Shown piece after piece: positions 51,382-58,509 of a DNA stretch of 64,000 bases. How positions within the stretch are numbered: position 1 is the stretch's first letter; every line of letters starts with the position of its first letter. This DNA comes from Fibrisoma montanum (GTDB lineage: Bacteria; Bacteroidota; Bacteroidia; Cytophagales; Spirosomataceae): positions 1 through 64,000 of the forward strand of contig NZ_QXED01000019.1 of the NCBI RefSeq assembly GCF_003583365.1. Direction: 5' to 3'. The position numbers were made by a program, and so were the translations under genes. The notes beneath the pieces were generated by a model, which was not told where the DNA came from, did not search any database, and saw nothing but the letters and a program-made list of their open reading frames with translations.

Positions 51382-52146
51382 ATGGCATTCGAACAACAAG
51401 CATCTGGTCTGATTGACCAAACCATTCAGGCATTCAACGGCAACGTAACGGCGGTCTCTCCGCAGGATGGCATTACGCTGATCGACAGTTGGATTAGTGC
51501 ATTCCGGTCGACGGACGAACAGGCGAATCCGATTTCGGACAGCCTCAGCGCCCTGAAAACGGAGTTGCAGAAAGGCAATCCGAGCACATCCGAGATTTCG
51601 ACAATTCTGAAGGCGCTTACGGATCAGGCCCGCGACGCTGCCAATTCTGCCGATACGGGCGTGCAAACCCGGGTAAACGCCCTGGTCGACGCTCTGGGCA
51701 GTTTCCAGCAGCAACTCACGGGCCAGGCCGGTCCGGCCAATACGGGTGGACAGGCCCCTATGTCCAGCACCGTTGGCGGCAACTCGTCGACCAGTGGCGC
51801 CGGCACTACGACCTCGGGATCAACTCAATCCTACATGGATGATCCGACCGGCAGCGACGGTGGAATGGAACCCCGCAACACCACCAATGACGCTACCAGC
51901 GCCCGCCAGACCGGGTCGGAGAGCGTTGGGGGCGACAACTACGGTCAGTCGGGAGTGCCCGACGCCGGCAACACCCAGGGGGGTGGCTCCTATGGCTCCG
52001 GCTACGGAACCGGTTCGACGGCCGAAAAGGGTACTTCCAACTCAGGTACCGACCGCGACATGCACAGCGGCTCAGTAGGCGGCAGTTCCATCAGCGGTGG
52101 TCAGAGCGATTCGGAGACCGGTTCCTCAGGCGGCCGTTCGAGCTAG
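51382..52146 (+). CDS. Array member 4 with long Gly/Ser-rich tail
   Basis: The 254-residue protein has the array domain in residues 1-115 (LIDQTIQAF, DGITLIDSWISAF, LSALKTELQ, ILKALTDQARDAA, VNALVDALGSFQQQL), then about 135 residues rich in Gly, Ser, Thr, Asn and Asp without hydrophobic core (for example GGGSYGSGYGTGSTAEKG). The tail has several GGSxSG and STSGAG-like words and looks disordered. No signal peptide is present. A sole tailed member in a group of nine suggests a specialised role, such as an anchor or scaffold. A strong terminator follows, so members 1-4 form one transcription unit and members 5-9 another. Confidence 0.82.
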   Translation: MAFEQQASGLIDQTIQAFNGNVTAVSPQDGITLIDSWISAFRSTDEQANPISDSLSALKTELQKGNPSTSEISTILKALTDQARDAANSADTGVQTRVNALVDALGSFQQQLTGQAGPANTGGQAPMSSTVGGNSSTSGAGTTTSGSTQSYMDDPTGSDGGMEPRNTTNDATSARQTGSESVGGDNYGQSGVPDAGNTQGGGSYGSGYGTGSTAEKGTSNSGTDRDMHSGSVGGSSISGGQSDSETGSSGGRSS

Positions 52147-52167
52147 GCCCCACACAAACCTGTTAAC

Positions 52168-52203
52168 GAGATGCTTCCATCCAGTGGAAGCATCTCTTTT
52201 TTT
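52168..52203 (+). terminator. Rho-independent terminator inside the array
   Basis: GAGATGCTTCCA at 52168-52179 pairs perfectly with TGGAAGCATCTC at 52185-52196 around a five-base loop, followed by seven T. It splits the small-protein array after member 4. Confidence 0.92.
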
Positions 52204-52261
52204 ACGGCCAAAACAAACCGGCGATGGTCGGGTTTTAGAAGAACGATTAATGACTCAACTT

Positions 52262-52624
52262 ATGGCAAATCAACATTCTCAAACGGAAGGATCGAAAGCA
52301 ACAACGCTTATTGACGAAACCGTTCGCGCCTTCGACCAGGGCCAGGCCGTTTCACTTCAGGAAGGCATCTCACTCATTACCGACTGGTTCTCGTCCGTCA
52401 AAAACAACCACGAAGCCGGCAAAATCATGCAGCCGCTCACCGAACTGCGCGACGAGCTGCAAACCGGCTCACCGAATGCTGGGCGGATGAAGCAGTTACT
52501 CAACCAGCTGGCCGACCAAACCGAGCGCCTGGCTGCCGAAACGGAGGGCGATGTCCCGTCCCGCCTGAATACCCTGGCAACGGCACTTCGTAACTTTGCG
52601 GGTCAATTTTCAACGGCCGTTTAG
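52262..52624 (+). CDS. Small helical protein, tandem array member 5
   Basis: The start is placed at 52262 (MANQHSQTEG) by analogy with the MA-x starts of other members; an in-frame ATG at 52250 is a close alternative, and the longer open frame reaching back to 52097 runs through the terminator and is rejected. The 120-residue product has LIDETVRAF, EGISLITDWFSSV, LTELRDELQ, LLNQLADQTERLA and LNTLATALRNFAGQF, which is close to the array consensus. It is the first gene after the terminator, and no promoter motif was recognised in the 58 bp between. Confidence 0.78.
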   Translation: MANQHSQTEGSKATTLIDETVRAFDQGQAVSLQEGISLITDWFSSVKNNHEAGKIMQPLTELRDELQTGSPNAGRMKQLLNQLADQTERLAAETEGDVPSRLNTLATALRNFAGQFSTAV

Positions 52625-52667
52625 ACGGTTTACGGTTAACTGACACCCCCAAACCCCTGACAAAAAC

Positions 52668-53018
52668 ATGGCTTCACACGCATTGGATCAGCGTTTATTC
52701 GAGCAAATGCAAACGATGTTCGGCGAAGGTAGTTCGGCTACGGCCTCGCCCACGGATGGCGTCCAGCTCATCAATAAATGGTTGACGGTTCTAGAAGCCG
52801 ACAACTCCCGCAAGACGGTCAACATTGAAGAGAAGTTGAAAGAATTGCGCGGTCAGCTGCAGTTTACTAACCCAGATGCTGACCGCGTCCGGGAACTGCT
52901 GATGTCGCTGGCCGAGCATACGAATCAGATCGCGCAGGGTTCCGATTTGCAGGAGCCAACGATCAACAAACTCGCTGACCTGGCTCTGCGCTTGCAGAAC
53001 TTCAGCAGTCAGTTTTAA
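52668..53018 (+). CDS. Small helical protein, tandem array member 6
   Basis: The 116-residue protein shows LFEQMQTMF in place of the usual DDTLxxL helix, then DGVQLINKWLTVL, LKELRGQLQ, LLMSLAEHTNQIA (His-Thr for Gln-Thr) and a final LADLALRLQNFSSQF. The linker between the second and third helices is long and basic (EADNSRKTVNIEEK). It ends with Phe like members 5 and 8. A GGTTTNN-type heptad inverted repeat starts within four bases of its stop codon. Confidence 0.8.
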   Translation: MASHALDQRLFEQMQTMFGEGSSATASPTDGVQLINKWLTVLEADNSRKTVNIEEKLKELRGQLQFTNPDADRVRELLMSLAEHTNQIAQGSDLQEPTINKLADLALRLQNFSSQF

Positions 53019-53021
53019 ATC

Positions 53022-53161
53022 GGTTTTCGGGTTACGGTTTGTGGTTTGTAGTATTCAGTTTACGGTTTTTGGGCTTGGCCGCGAAGCACTCCGGTACCAA
53101 CTCCGAAAACCGTAAACCACAAACTGAAAACCGAAACCCGAAAACTGTCAAACCACAAACC
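53022..53161. repeat. Heptad inverted repeat (GGTTTNN type)
   Basis: Seven left-arm words such as GGTTTTC, GGGTTAC and GGTTTGT and eight right-arm words such as AAAACCG, TAAACCA and AAACCCG lie in register around a 35-base G/C-rich centre. It fills the gap between array members 6 and 7 and ends at 53161, three bases before the next ATG. Confidence 0.82.
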
Positions 53162-53163
53162 TC

Positions 53164-53511
53164 ATGTTAGGATCAAATATTCTGGAAGAGCGGATGCTCG
53201 AAGATACGCTCGGCCTTTTCCGCGACGGCAACCAGGCAGGCGTATCGCCGGCGCAGGGTGTCATGCTTATCGATGGCTGGCTGCAGGCACTGCACGGCGA
53301 CCCGAATCTGGACCAGCTCCAGAGTCACCTCAACGAACTCCGTACGGAGCTTCAGGCAGCCCAGCCCAACGGTGGTCATATCCGGCAGCTGCTGTCCGGC
53401 CTTGCCGACCAGGCGGAGCAGGCCGCCCAGGCTCCTACGTCTGAAGGCACCTGGACGGGTAAACTGATCAGTCTGTCGAAAGTATTACGGAACTTCAGTG
53501 AAAAGCTTTAA
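53164..53511 (+). CDS. Small helical protein, tandem array member 7
   Basis: The 115-residue protein is closest to member 8: both begin with E-x-R-M-L-x-D-T-L-G-L-F. The core follows as QGVMLIDGWLQAL, LNELRTELQ, LLSGLADQAEQAA (Ala for Thr) and SLSKVLRNFSEKL. Its ATG (53164) is three bases after the end of the preceding heptad repeat. The coding end nearly touches the next gene: the stop at 53511 is four bases before the preferred ATG of member 8, so the two are probably translated together. Confidence 0.8.
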   Translation: MLGSNILEERMLEDTLGLFRDGNQAGVSPAQGVMLIDGWLQALHGDPNLDQLQSHLNELRTELQAAQPNGGHIRQLLSGLADQAEQAAQAPTSEGTWTGKLISLSKVLRNFSEKL

Positions 53512-53515
53512 TACA

Positions 53516-53869
53516 ATGGAAACGTACCCACTGGAAAAACGAATGCTGGCCGATACGCTGGGGCTGTTTGGCTCAGGTCGTGATGCCAGCGCCCTTACCC
53601 AATCGCCCGACCAGGGCCTGTTGCTGATCGAAGGCTGGCTGAACGCCCTGCGTGGCGATGGGCCAACGAGTGCCATCAGTGCCGAACTCGCCGAACTCCG
53701 GACGCACCTTCGGTCGGAGCGTCCCGATCAGGATCGCATCCGTCAGTTGCTGATGAACCTGGCGGGCCATACGGACCGGATCACCAAAGATCCGGCAGTT
53801 GATCCGCAAACGGGTAGTCAGCTCAAGCAACTGGTCGATTCCCTACGTAATCTCGGTAGCCAATTTTAA
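53516..53869 (+). CDS. Small helical protein, tandem array member 8
   Basis: The start at 53516 (METYPLEKRMLADT) is preferred because it places the first helix exactly as in member 7; an in-frame ATG six codons earlier (53498) would overlap member 7. The 117-residue product has DQGLLLIEGWLNAL, LAELRTHLR, LLMNLAGHTDRIT and LKQLVDSLRNLGSQF. Gly and Trp are at the conserved positions. It is the recent tandem copy of member 7 and lies 6 bp before member 9. Confidence 0.78.
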   Translation: METYPLEKRMLADTLGLFGSGRDASALTQSPDQGLLLIEGWLNALRGDGPTSAISAELAELRTHLRSERPDQDRIRQLLMNLAGHTDRITKDPAVDPQTGSQLKQLVDSLRNLGSQF

Positions 53870-53875
53870 CCAATT

Positions 53876-54226
53876 ATGACCTCACACGAACGTTCAACCG
53901 ACCTGCTCGACGCTACGATGAGCACCCTCGAAGGGGATATTGCCAACGCGACACCCCAGAGTGGCACGGGCATCATCGACGAATGGCTGGAGCAGCTTCG
54001 CCAGGCTGATAACACCGTCGACATTGTGGATCTGCTCGAACAGGTGAAGAACCAACTGAAAAGCGGACAGATTGACACCGGAAAACTGGCGCAGCTGCTG
54101 ACGGATCTGTCCACAAAAACGCAGAATCTAAGCACCCGCCTGGGACCGGAAGGCGACGTAGTGACCCGACTTGTGGCGCTGTCTTCGGCCCTGCAAACGG
54201 CTGCCGGCCAACTCAGAAATCACTGA
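53876..54226 (+). CDS. Small helical protein, tandem array member 9
   Basis: The 116-residue last member has LLDATMSTL, SGTGIIDEWLEQL, LLEQVKNQLK, LLTDLSTKTQNLS (Lys-Thr for Gln-Thr) and LVALSSALQTAAGQL. It is the most divergent at the second helix, with Thr-Gly-Ile-Ile where others have Val-x-Leu-Ile, yet keeps the Gly and the Trp. No terminator is visible in the 12 bp before the convergent CRTAC1-like gene. Confidence 0.78.
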   Translation: MTSHERSTDLLDATMSTLEGDIANATPQSGTGIIDEWLEQLRQADNTVDIVDLLEQVKNQLKSGQIDTGKLAQLLTDLSTKTQNLSTRLGPEGDVVTRLVALSSALQTAAGQLRNH

Positions 54227-54238
54227 GACTGACTGGCT

Positions 54239-57200
54239 TCACTGTACCGCCTTGCCCTGGCGCTGGTACGCCCGGATTGGCTGCTGATTAATGCCGAACA
54301 ATAGCGTATTGCCGACCGGCAGCACAGTCCGTACATCGCCCGTCAGCCGAAAGCCGGACTGTGCCTGTGGTACGGGTGCAAAACCGCCTTTTCCGTCGCC
54401 CCGCAGCAGAACGCCATAGTTGGCATCGGCCCGCCCGAACCGCAGCCGGGCGTGTGTCGTATTGCCGCACAGCAACAGGTCTTTGTGGCCGTCCTGGTCG
54501 AAGTCGAGGGGCGTCAGCGTGAACACCGGCGCTACCTGAGCCGCCAGGGGAAGGGCTTTTTCGGCCAGTTTACCCGATGGGCTGCTCAGCAGACAGGTCG
54601 TCTGTAACTGATTCGCCGTCAGTCGCTGAGCACCGTCAAGTTCATCGGCGGTGAATACGTCCGACAACGTAGCATTGGCGTATTTGTCGTAGGTTGTAAA
54701 CCGCGGGCGCAGCATCGCCAGCTGATCAAGCAGTTCGTCGCGGGTGGCGTGGGGGTAGCTCCGGCCCTGTACGTACAGACACAGCACCGGATCAATTTTT
54801 CCGTTGTTGTCAAAATCTTTGTACACCAGTTCGGCCGGCTCCTTGTCACTGGCGCGGCATTGGGTGTTCAATCCCTGATTACCCACCACCAGATCCGGCC
54901 GACCATCGCCGTTGAGGTCATCGACCAGCAGTTTATTCCACCAGCCCCGGTACTCTTTTTCCAGAAAGTCTTTTGTCCGATCCATCAACTGGTTCGATTG
55001 CCAGCCCAGCACCGTAATGGGCATCCACTCCCCTACTACCACCAGTTCCGGTTTGCGGTCGCCGTTGAGGTCAGTCCAGGCCGCGTCGGTCACCATACCG
55101 ATCCGTTCGAGATTTGGCGCCAGCTTCGCCGTCTGGTCAGTAAACGTACCATTGCCCGCGTTGATAAGCAGGTAGCTGCGGGGCGTTTCGGGGTATCGAC
55201 CAGGAATCACACGCCCGCCCACGAACAGATCGGGCCGACCGTCGCCGTTCAGGTCCCCTACCCGCGCGCAGCTCGTACTCGTCAGCATGACCGGCAGGGC
55301 ATTCGGGCTCCTGGTAAACTGCCCCTGGCCGTTGTTCAGATACAGGCGGTCCTGCAGCTCCGGGGATTTGTCCGCGTCAAAATTATGATACCCCCCGCTG
55401 CAAACGTACAGATCGGGGAAGCCATCGCCGTTGGCATCGAAAAAGACCGCGTCGGTATCCTCACTGGCTTTGTCGCCCTCAAACCCCGGCTGCGGCTGCC
55501 GGCTGAACTGCCCATCGGCCTGTTGCACGTATACCGTTCCGGGCTGTCCACTGGTGCCCCCTACAAACACATCCTCACGGCCGTCGCCGTTCACATCGGC
55601 TTTGGCCATACACGGACCACTGTGCGAGACGGCATTAACCAGCAGTGGCTGCCGTTTGAAATCATTGATCGGCGCGGCAGGAAACGTATGCACAACCGGC
55701 GATTTCACCTCGCGGAAAACCGTGGGGTCCGCAACCACCGGCCGGTACGTTGACCGGGCGTCGGCGGCTTTCAGGGTCAGCACCTGATCGGCCTTTACGT
55801 TCGTCAGCACCTGCTGTTTACCGCCCGGCCAGACCACCCGCAGCGAATCAATGACCGGATCCGTACCCAGCCCGAAGTGCAGCCGGGGCGATACGCTCGA
55901 TTGATAGCCCTGCGTCGGCATCTGCTCCCGAAACTGCTGCCGACCGGCCCGGTACAGCGTCACTTTGGCACCCAGCCCCTGCGTGTTGGCACCAGCGCCT
56001 GCCAGACTCACGGTCAGGTAGTGATGTTTCAGGCGGTTTTCGACGTCGTTGCGGTAAATGAACGCGGGTTGATTCGTGTTGTTGGTCACCAGATCCAGGT
56101 CGCCGTCGTTGTCGAGGTCCGCGTAGACCGCGCCGGTACTGTTCGACGCCTGCGCTAGTCCCCAGGCCGCGCCTACATTGTCGAAGCGCACTTCGTCAGC
56201 CCGGCCACCCCGGTTCCTGAACATGTAGTTGATCACGTTCGACGCCGGCATCTGATGCACCAGTTGCAGCACCTCCTCCCGACTCGGGTTCGTCGGGCGA
56301 TTCTGCATGAAGTCGTTCATGTACTTCAGGAAGTCCTGATTCGTGTAATCCCGGACGTAGCCGTTCGTGATGAACAGATCTTTCCAGCCATCGTTGTCAT
56401 AATCGGCCGCGAGGGGTGCCCAGCTCCAGTCGGTATTGGAAATGCCCGCCAGCTGGCCAATTTCCCGGAATGACGGTACGCCATCCCGGTCCGCGCCGTT
56501 GCTGATCTGCAGCATATTGCGCATGTTCTGGTGGTGAAATCCCGATGCTACTGCCAACTCGTATTTTTCGTAGTTGTCGGGAGCCAGCAGCAGTTTCTGC
56601 CGCCGGTTGTCTTCCGGCAGCATATCGAGCGTCAGGATATCGGGCCGGGCGTCGTTATTCAGGTCGGCCACGGTGTTGCCCATCGAAAAGTTCGACGTAT
56701 GCCCAACGCTGCGTTTGAGGGCGTCCGTAAACGTACCGTTGTGGTTGTTGAGGTACAGGTAATCGGGTACGCCGTAGTCGTTCGATACGTAGAGGTCGGG
56801 CCAGCCGTCGTTGTTCAGGTCCGATACGCCCACGCCCAGACCATACGTCAGTACGGAGCTGCTCAGGCCCGAGCGGTCGGTTACGTCTTCGAAGCGGTTG
56901 CGGGTGTTTCTGAACAGCCGGACGCCAATTTCGGGGCTGGTCTGCTTCAGCAGAGCGGCCGTAGCGGCTGGTTCGAGCACGGGCAGCAGGCGCGGATTGT
57001 GGTTGAGCTGAAACAGGTCCAGGTCCCCATCGAGGTCGTAGTCAAAAAAGACGGTCTGTGTGCTCTGCGCCGGGCGATCAAGGCCGTACTCAGCCGTGCG
57101 GTTCGTAAAGTGCGGCACCCCATTGGCATCGGGGCCGTCGTTGATAAAGAGTTCGGGAATGCGGTTCTCGGCCCGAATCGTGCCGGAGTAACTTACATAG

Positions 57201-57634
57201 ATATCGAGTCGTCCGTCGCCGTTCACGTCGGCCATAGTTACCCCAGTTTTCCAGGGGCTTTCGCGGCCGGCTACCCCGGCGGCAGCCGTCACGTCGGCAA
57301 ACTGCATATTCCCTTTGTTCAGGTACAGGCGGTTCGGCGTCATGTTGGCCGTAAAATACAGGTCTTCCAGCCCATCGCCGTTGACGTCGCCCACGGCTAC
57401 GCCCCCGCCGTTGTAGAAGTACTCGTACATCAGAACGTTCGTATTCGGGCCTTCGGTCAGATTATTGGAGAAATCGATGTGGGTCTGGTCGGGAGAAAGC
57501 AGCGTAAACAGCGGGGGAATGGTATCCGAAGCGGCCGTTTGCCCGGTCGATGACGACGCATTGCCGCAGCCGGACAGCGCCCAGAGCATGGCTAAAAGGA
57601 AGCAGGAAAAGACAGCGAAAACGAAAAATTTCAT
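54239..57634 (-). CDS. CRTAC1-like FG-GAP/VCBS repeat lipoprotein
   Basis: The 1131-residue protein has a lipoprotein signal with likely lipidated Cys23 (LSGC). About 14 FG-GAP/VCBS-type repeats follow, each with the D-x-[ND]-x-D-G-x-x-D calcium-binding loop, such as DVNGDGLEDLYF, DYDLDGDLDLFQ, DLNNDGWPDLYV and DLNGDGRPDLFVGG. After about eight of them comes an ASPIC/UnbV domain (about 555-635: GLGAKVTLYRAGRQQF, LHFGLG, LRVVWPGGKQQ). The repeats should form a seven-bladed propeller on each side. Such proteins sit beside SusCD loci in Bacteroidota and are thought to bind surface ligands; function is not established. It is co-directional with the secreted protein and the SusCD genes behind it. 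Confidence 0.9.
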   Translation of the reverse strand: MKFFVFAVFSCFLLAMLWALSGCGNASSSTGQTAASDTIPPLFTLLSPDQTHIDFSNNLTEGPNTNVLMYEYFYNGGGVAVGDVNGDGLEDLYFTANMTPNRLYLNKGNMQFADVTAAAGVAGRESPWKTGVTMADVNGDGRLDIYVSYSGTIRAENRIPELFINDGPDANGVPHFTNRTAEYGLDRPAQSTQTVFFDYDLDGDLDLFQLNHNPRLLPVLEPAATAALLKQTSPEIGVRLFRNTRNRFEDVTDRSGLSSSVLTYGLGVGVSDLNNDGWPDLYVSNDYGVPDYLYLNNHNGTFTDALKRSVGHTSNFSMGNTVADLNNDARPDILTLDMLPEDNRRQKLLLAPDNYEKYELAVASGFHHQNMRNMLQISNGADRDGVPSFREIGQLAGISNTDWSWAPLAADYDNDGWKDLFITNGYVRDYTNQDFLKYMNDFMQNRPTNPSREEVLQLVHQMPASNVINYMFRNRGGRADEVRFDNVGAAWGLAQASNSTGAVYADLDNDGDLDLVTNNTNQPAFIYRNDVENRLKHHYLTVSLAGAGANTQGLGAKVTLYRAGRQQFREQMPTQGYQSSVSPRLHFGLGTDPVIDSLRVVWPGGKQQVLTNVKADQVLTLKAADARSTYRPVVADPTVFREVKSPVVHTFPAAPINDFKRQPLLVNAVSHSGPCMAKADVNGDGREDVFVGGTSGQPGTVYVQQADGQFSRQPQPGFEGDKASEDTDAVFFDANGDGFPDLYVCSGGYHNFDADKSPELQDRLYLNNGQGQFTRSPNALPVMLTSTSCARVGDLNGDGRPDLFVGGRVIPGRYPETPRSYLLINAGNGTFTDQTAKLAPNLERIGMVTDAAWTDLNGDRKPELVVVGEWMPITVLGWQSNQLMDRTKDFLEKEYRGWWNKLLVDDLNGDGRPDLVVGNQGLNTQCRASDKEPAELVYKDFDNNGKIDPVLCLYVQGRSYPHATRDELLDQLAMLRPRFTTYDKYANATLSDVFTADELDGAQRLTANQLQTTCLLSSPSGKLAEKALPLAAQVAPVFTLTPLDFDQDGHKDLLLCGNTTHARLRFGRADANYGVLLRGDGKGGFAPVPQAQSGFRLTGDVRTVLPVGNTLLFGINQQPIRAYQRQGKAVQ

Positions 57635-57652
57635 GAGAAATACGAACGGAAA

Positions 57653-58354
57653 CTACAGCAAGTTACTACAATATTTCAGAAGTTTTTTCAGATCGGCTTC
57701 CTGTTTAAAATCAATCGGTTCAGATTCCAGATAGGTTTTTACGGCCTCGCGCTGTTTGCGGAATACGTTCAGGATACTGGCTTTGTTGACCGGTACCGCG
57801 CGGCCGTTCTGATCGATGAGGTAATACGTTTTGTCCTTGATCAGCAGCAGATCCCCTTTCGCGTCGAGCGCCCGCACGGACGTGTTGCCGGACGAATAAA
57901 ACTGGTAATTCGTAATGGCCGACGTACCGGACGATTGCCCGTAGCCGCCCCGTTTTTCGCTTCTCACCGTTTTCAACCCCTGCTTCAGCGCCAGCTTCAC
58001 CGGGTTGTCGTCTTCGATTACCTCCAGGTACCCCAGCGACCGGTCGAACCAGAACACATCCGGACCGACCCCGACCATCCGAACCACCGGCTCACTCGCT
58101 ACGGCCAGCGTATCCCCGCGCTGGTCGATGAACTGCATCTCGCCCAGCACGATGTTGTAGTTAAACCGGGCATTGGCCGACGCCCCGGTCTGATACAGAA
58201 TCTTCCCGTCGCGGAACTGGTCGTACCGATAGCGGTCAGCGAACGGGATGGACTTTTCGCCGGCGGACCCGCTTTTGAGCCGCAGTACGTCCGATTGGGC
58301 AAACGCTGCGGTTGTCAGGCCTCCCAGCAGTAAGGTAAACAGAAGCGCTTTCAT
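57653..58354 (-). CDS. Secreted protein of unknown function
   Basis: The 233-residue protein has a signal peptide (about 1-19, AAFAQ) and a strand-rich body with IPFADRYRYDQF, NIVLGEMQFIDQRGDTLAV and KDKTYYLIDQNGRAVPVNKASILNVF, ending in a helical tail rich in Lys and Glu. I recognise no family. It lies 18 bp upstream of the CRTAC1-like lipoprotein gene and 155 bp after the SusD gene, from which a terminator separates it, so it may start its own short operon. Confidence 0.7.
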   Translation of the reverse strand: MKALLFTLLLGGLTTAAFAQSDVLRLKSGSAGEKSIPFADRYRYDQFRDGKILYQTGASANARFNYNIVLGEMQFIDQRGDTLAVASEPVVRMVGVGPDVFWFDRSLGYLEVIEDDNPVKLALKQGLKTVRSEKRGGYGQSSGTSAITNYQFYSSGNTSVRALDAKGDLLLIKDKTYYLIDQNGRAVPVNKASILNVFRKQREAVKTYLESEPIDFKQEADLKKLLKYCSNLL

Positions 58355-58453
58355 GAGGTAAGGGGGTTGATTTGTCGCGACAGACTGATGCTATAAGGGG
58401 CAAATGCAGGGAAATTACCCAAGTATTCGCTTAAATCACCGGGCCTTAAATAG

Positions 58454-58485
58454 CCGGTGCCAGCGTAGTGATACGCTGGCACCGG
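58454..58485 (-). terminator. Probable terminator of the SusC/SusD operon
   Basis: Perfect 14-bp arms (CCGGTGCCAGCGTA at 58454-58467 and its inverse at 58472-58485) around a GTGA loop lie 24 bp after the SusD stop on the minus strand. The T-run is weak (CTATTTAAGG), so termination may be partial and let transcription continue to the genes at lower coordinates. Confidence 0.65.
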
Positions 58486-58509
58486 TATAATCTGGCAGAA
58501 ATGAGCGAA

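Noticed and set aside
52097-52261. N-terminal extension of array member 5
   Set aside because: It reads through the terminator stem and a GC-rich leader; homology with the other members begins at 52262.
50009-54226. Idea that the small helical proteins are WXG100/ESX-type secretion substrates
   Set aside because: Size and helicity fit, but the Trp lies in a helix motif G-x-x-[LI]-[IV]-x-x-W rather than a W-x-G turn, and no type VII secretion ATPase is nearby.
54749-55753. Plus-strand open frame of 334 codons opposite the CRTAC1-like gene
   Set aside because: It lies entirely within the minus-strand gene and shows no domain or signal; it is a shadow frame.
56531-57553. Long plus-strand open frame (340 codons) opposite the CRTAC1-like gene
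   Set aside because: It is the antisense shadow of regularly spaced Asp/Gly-rich FG-GAP codons, with no protein-like signature of its own.
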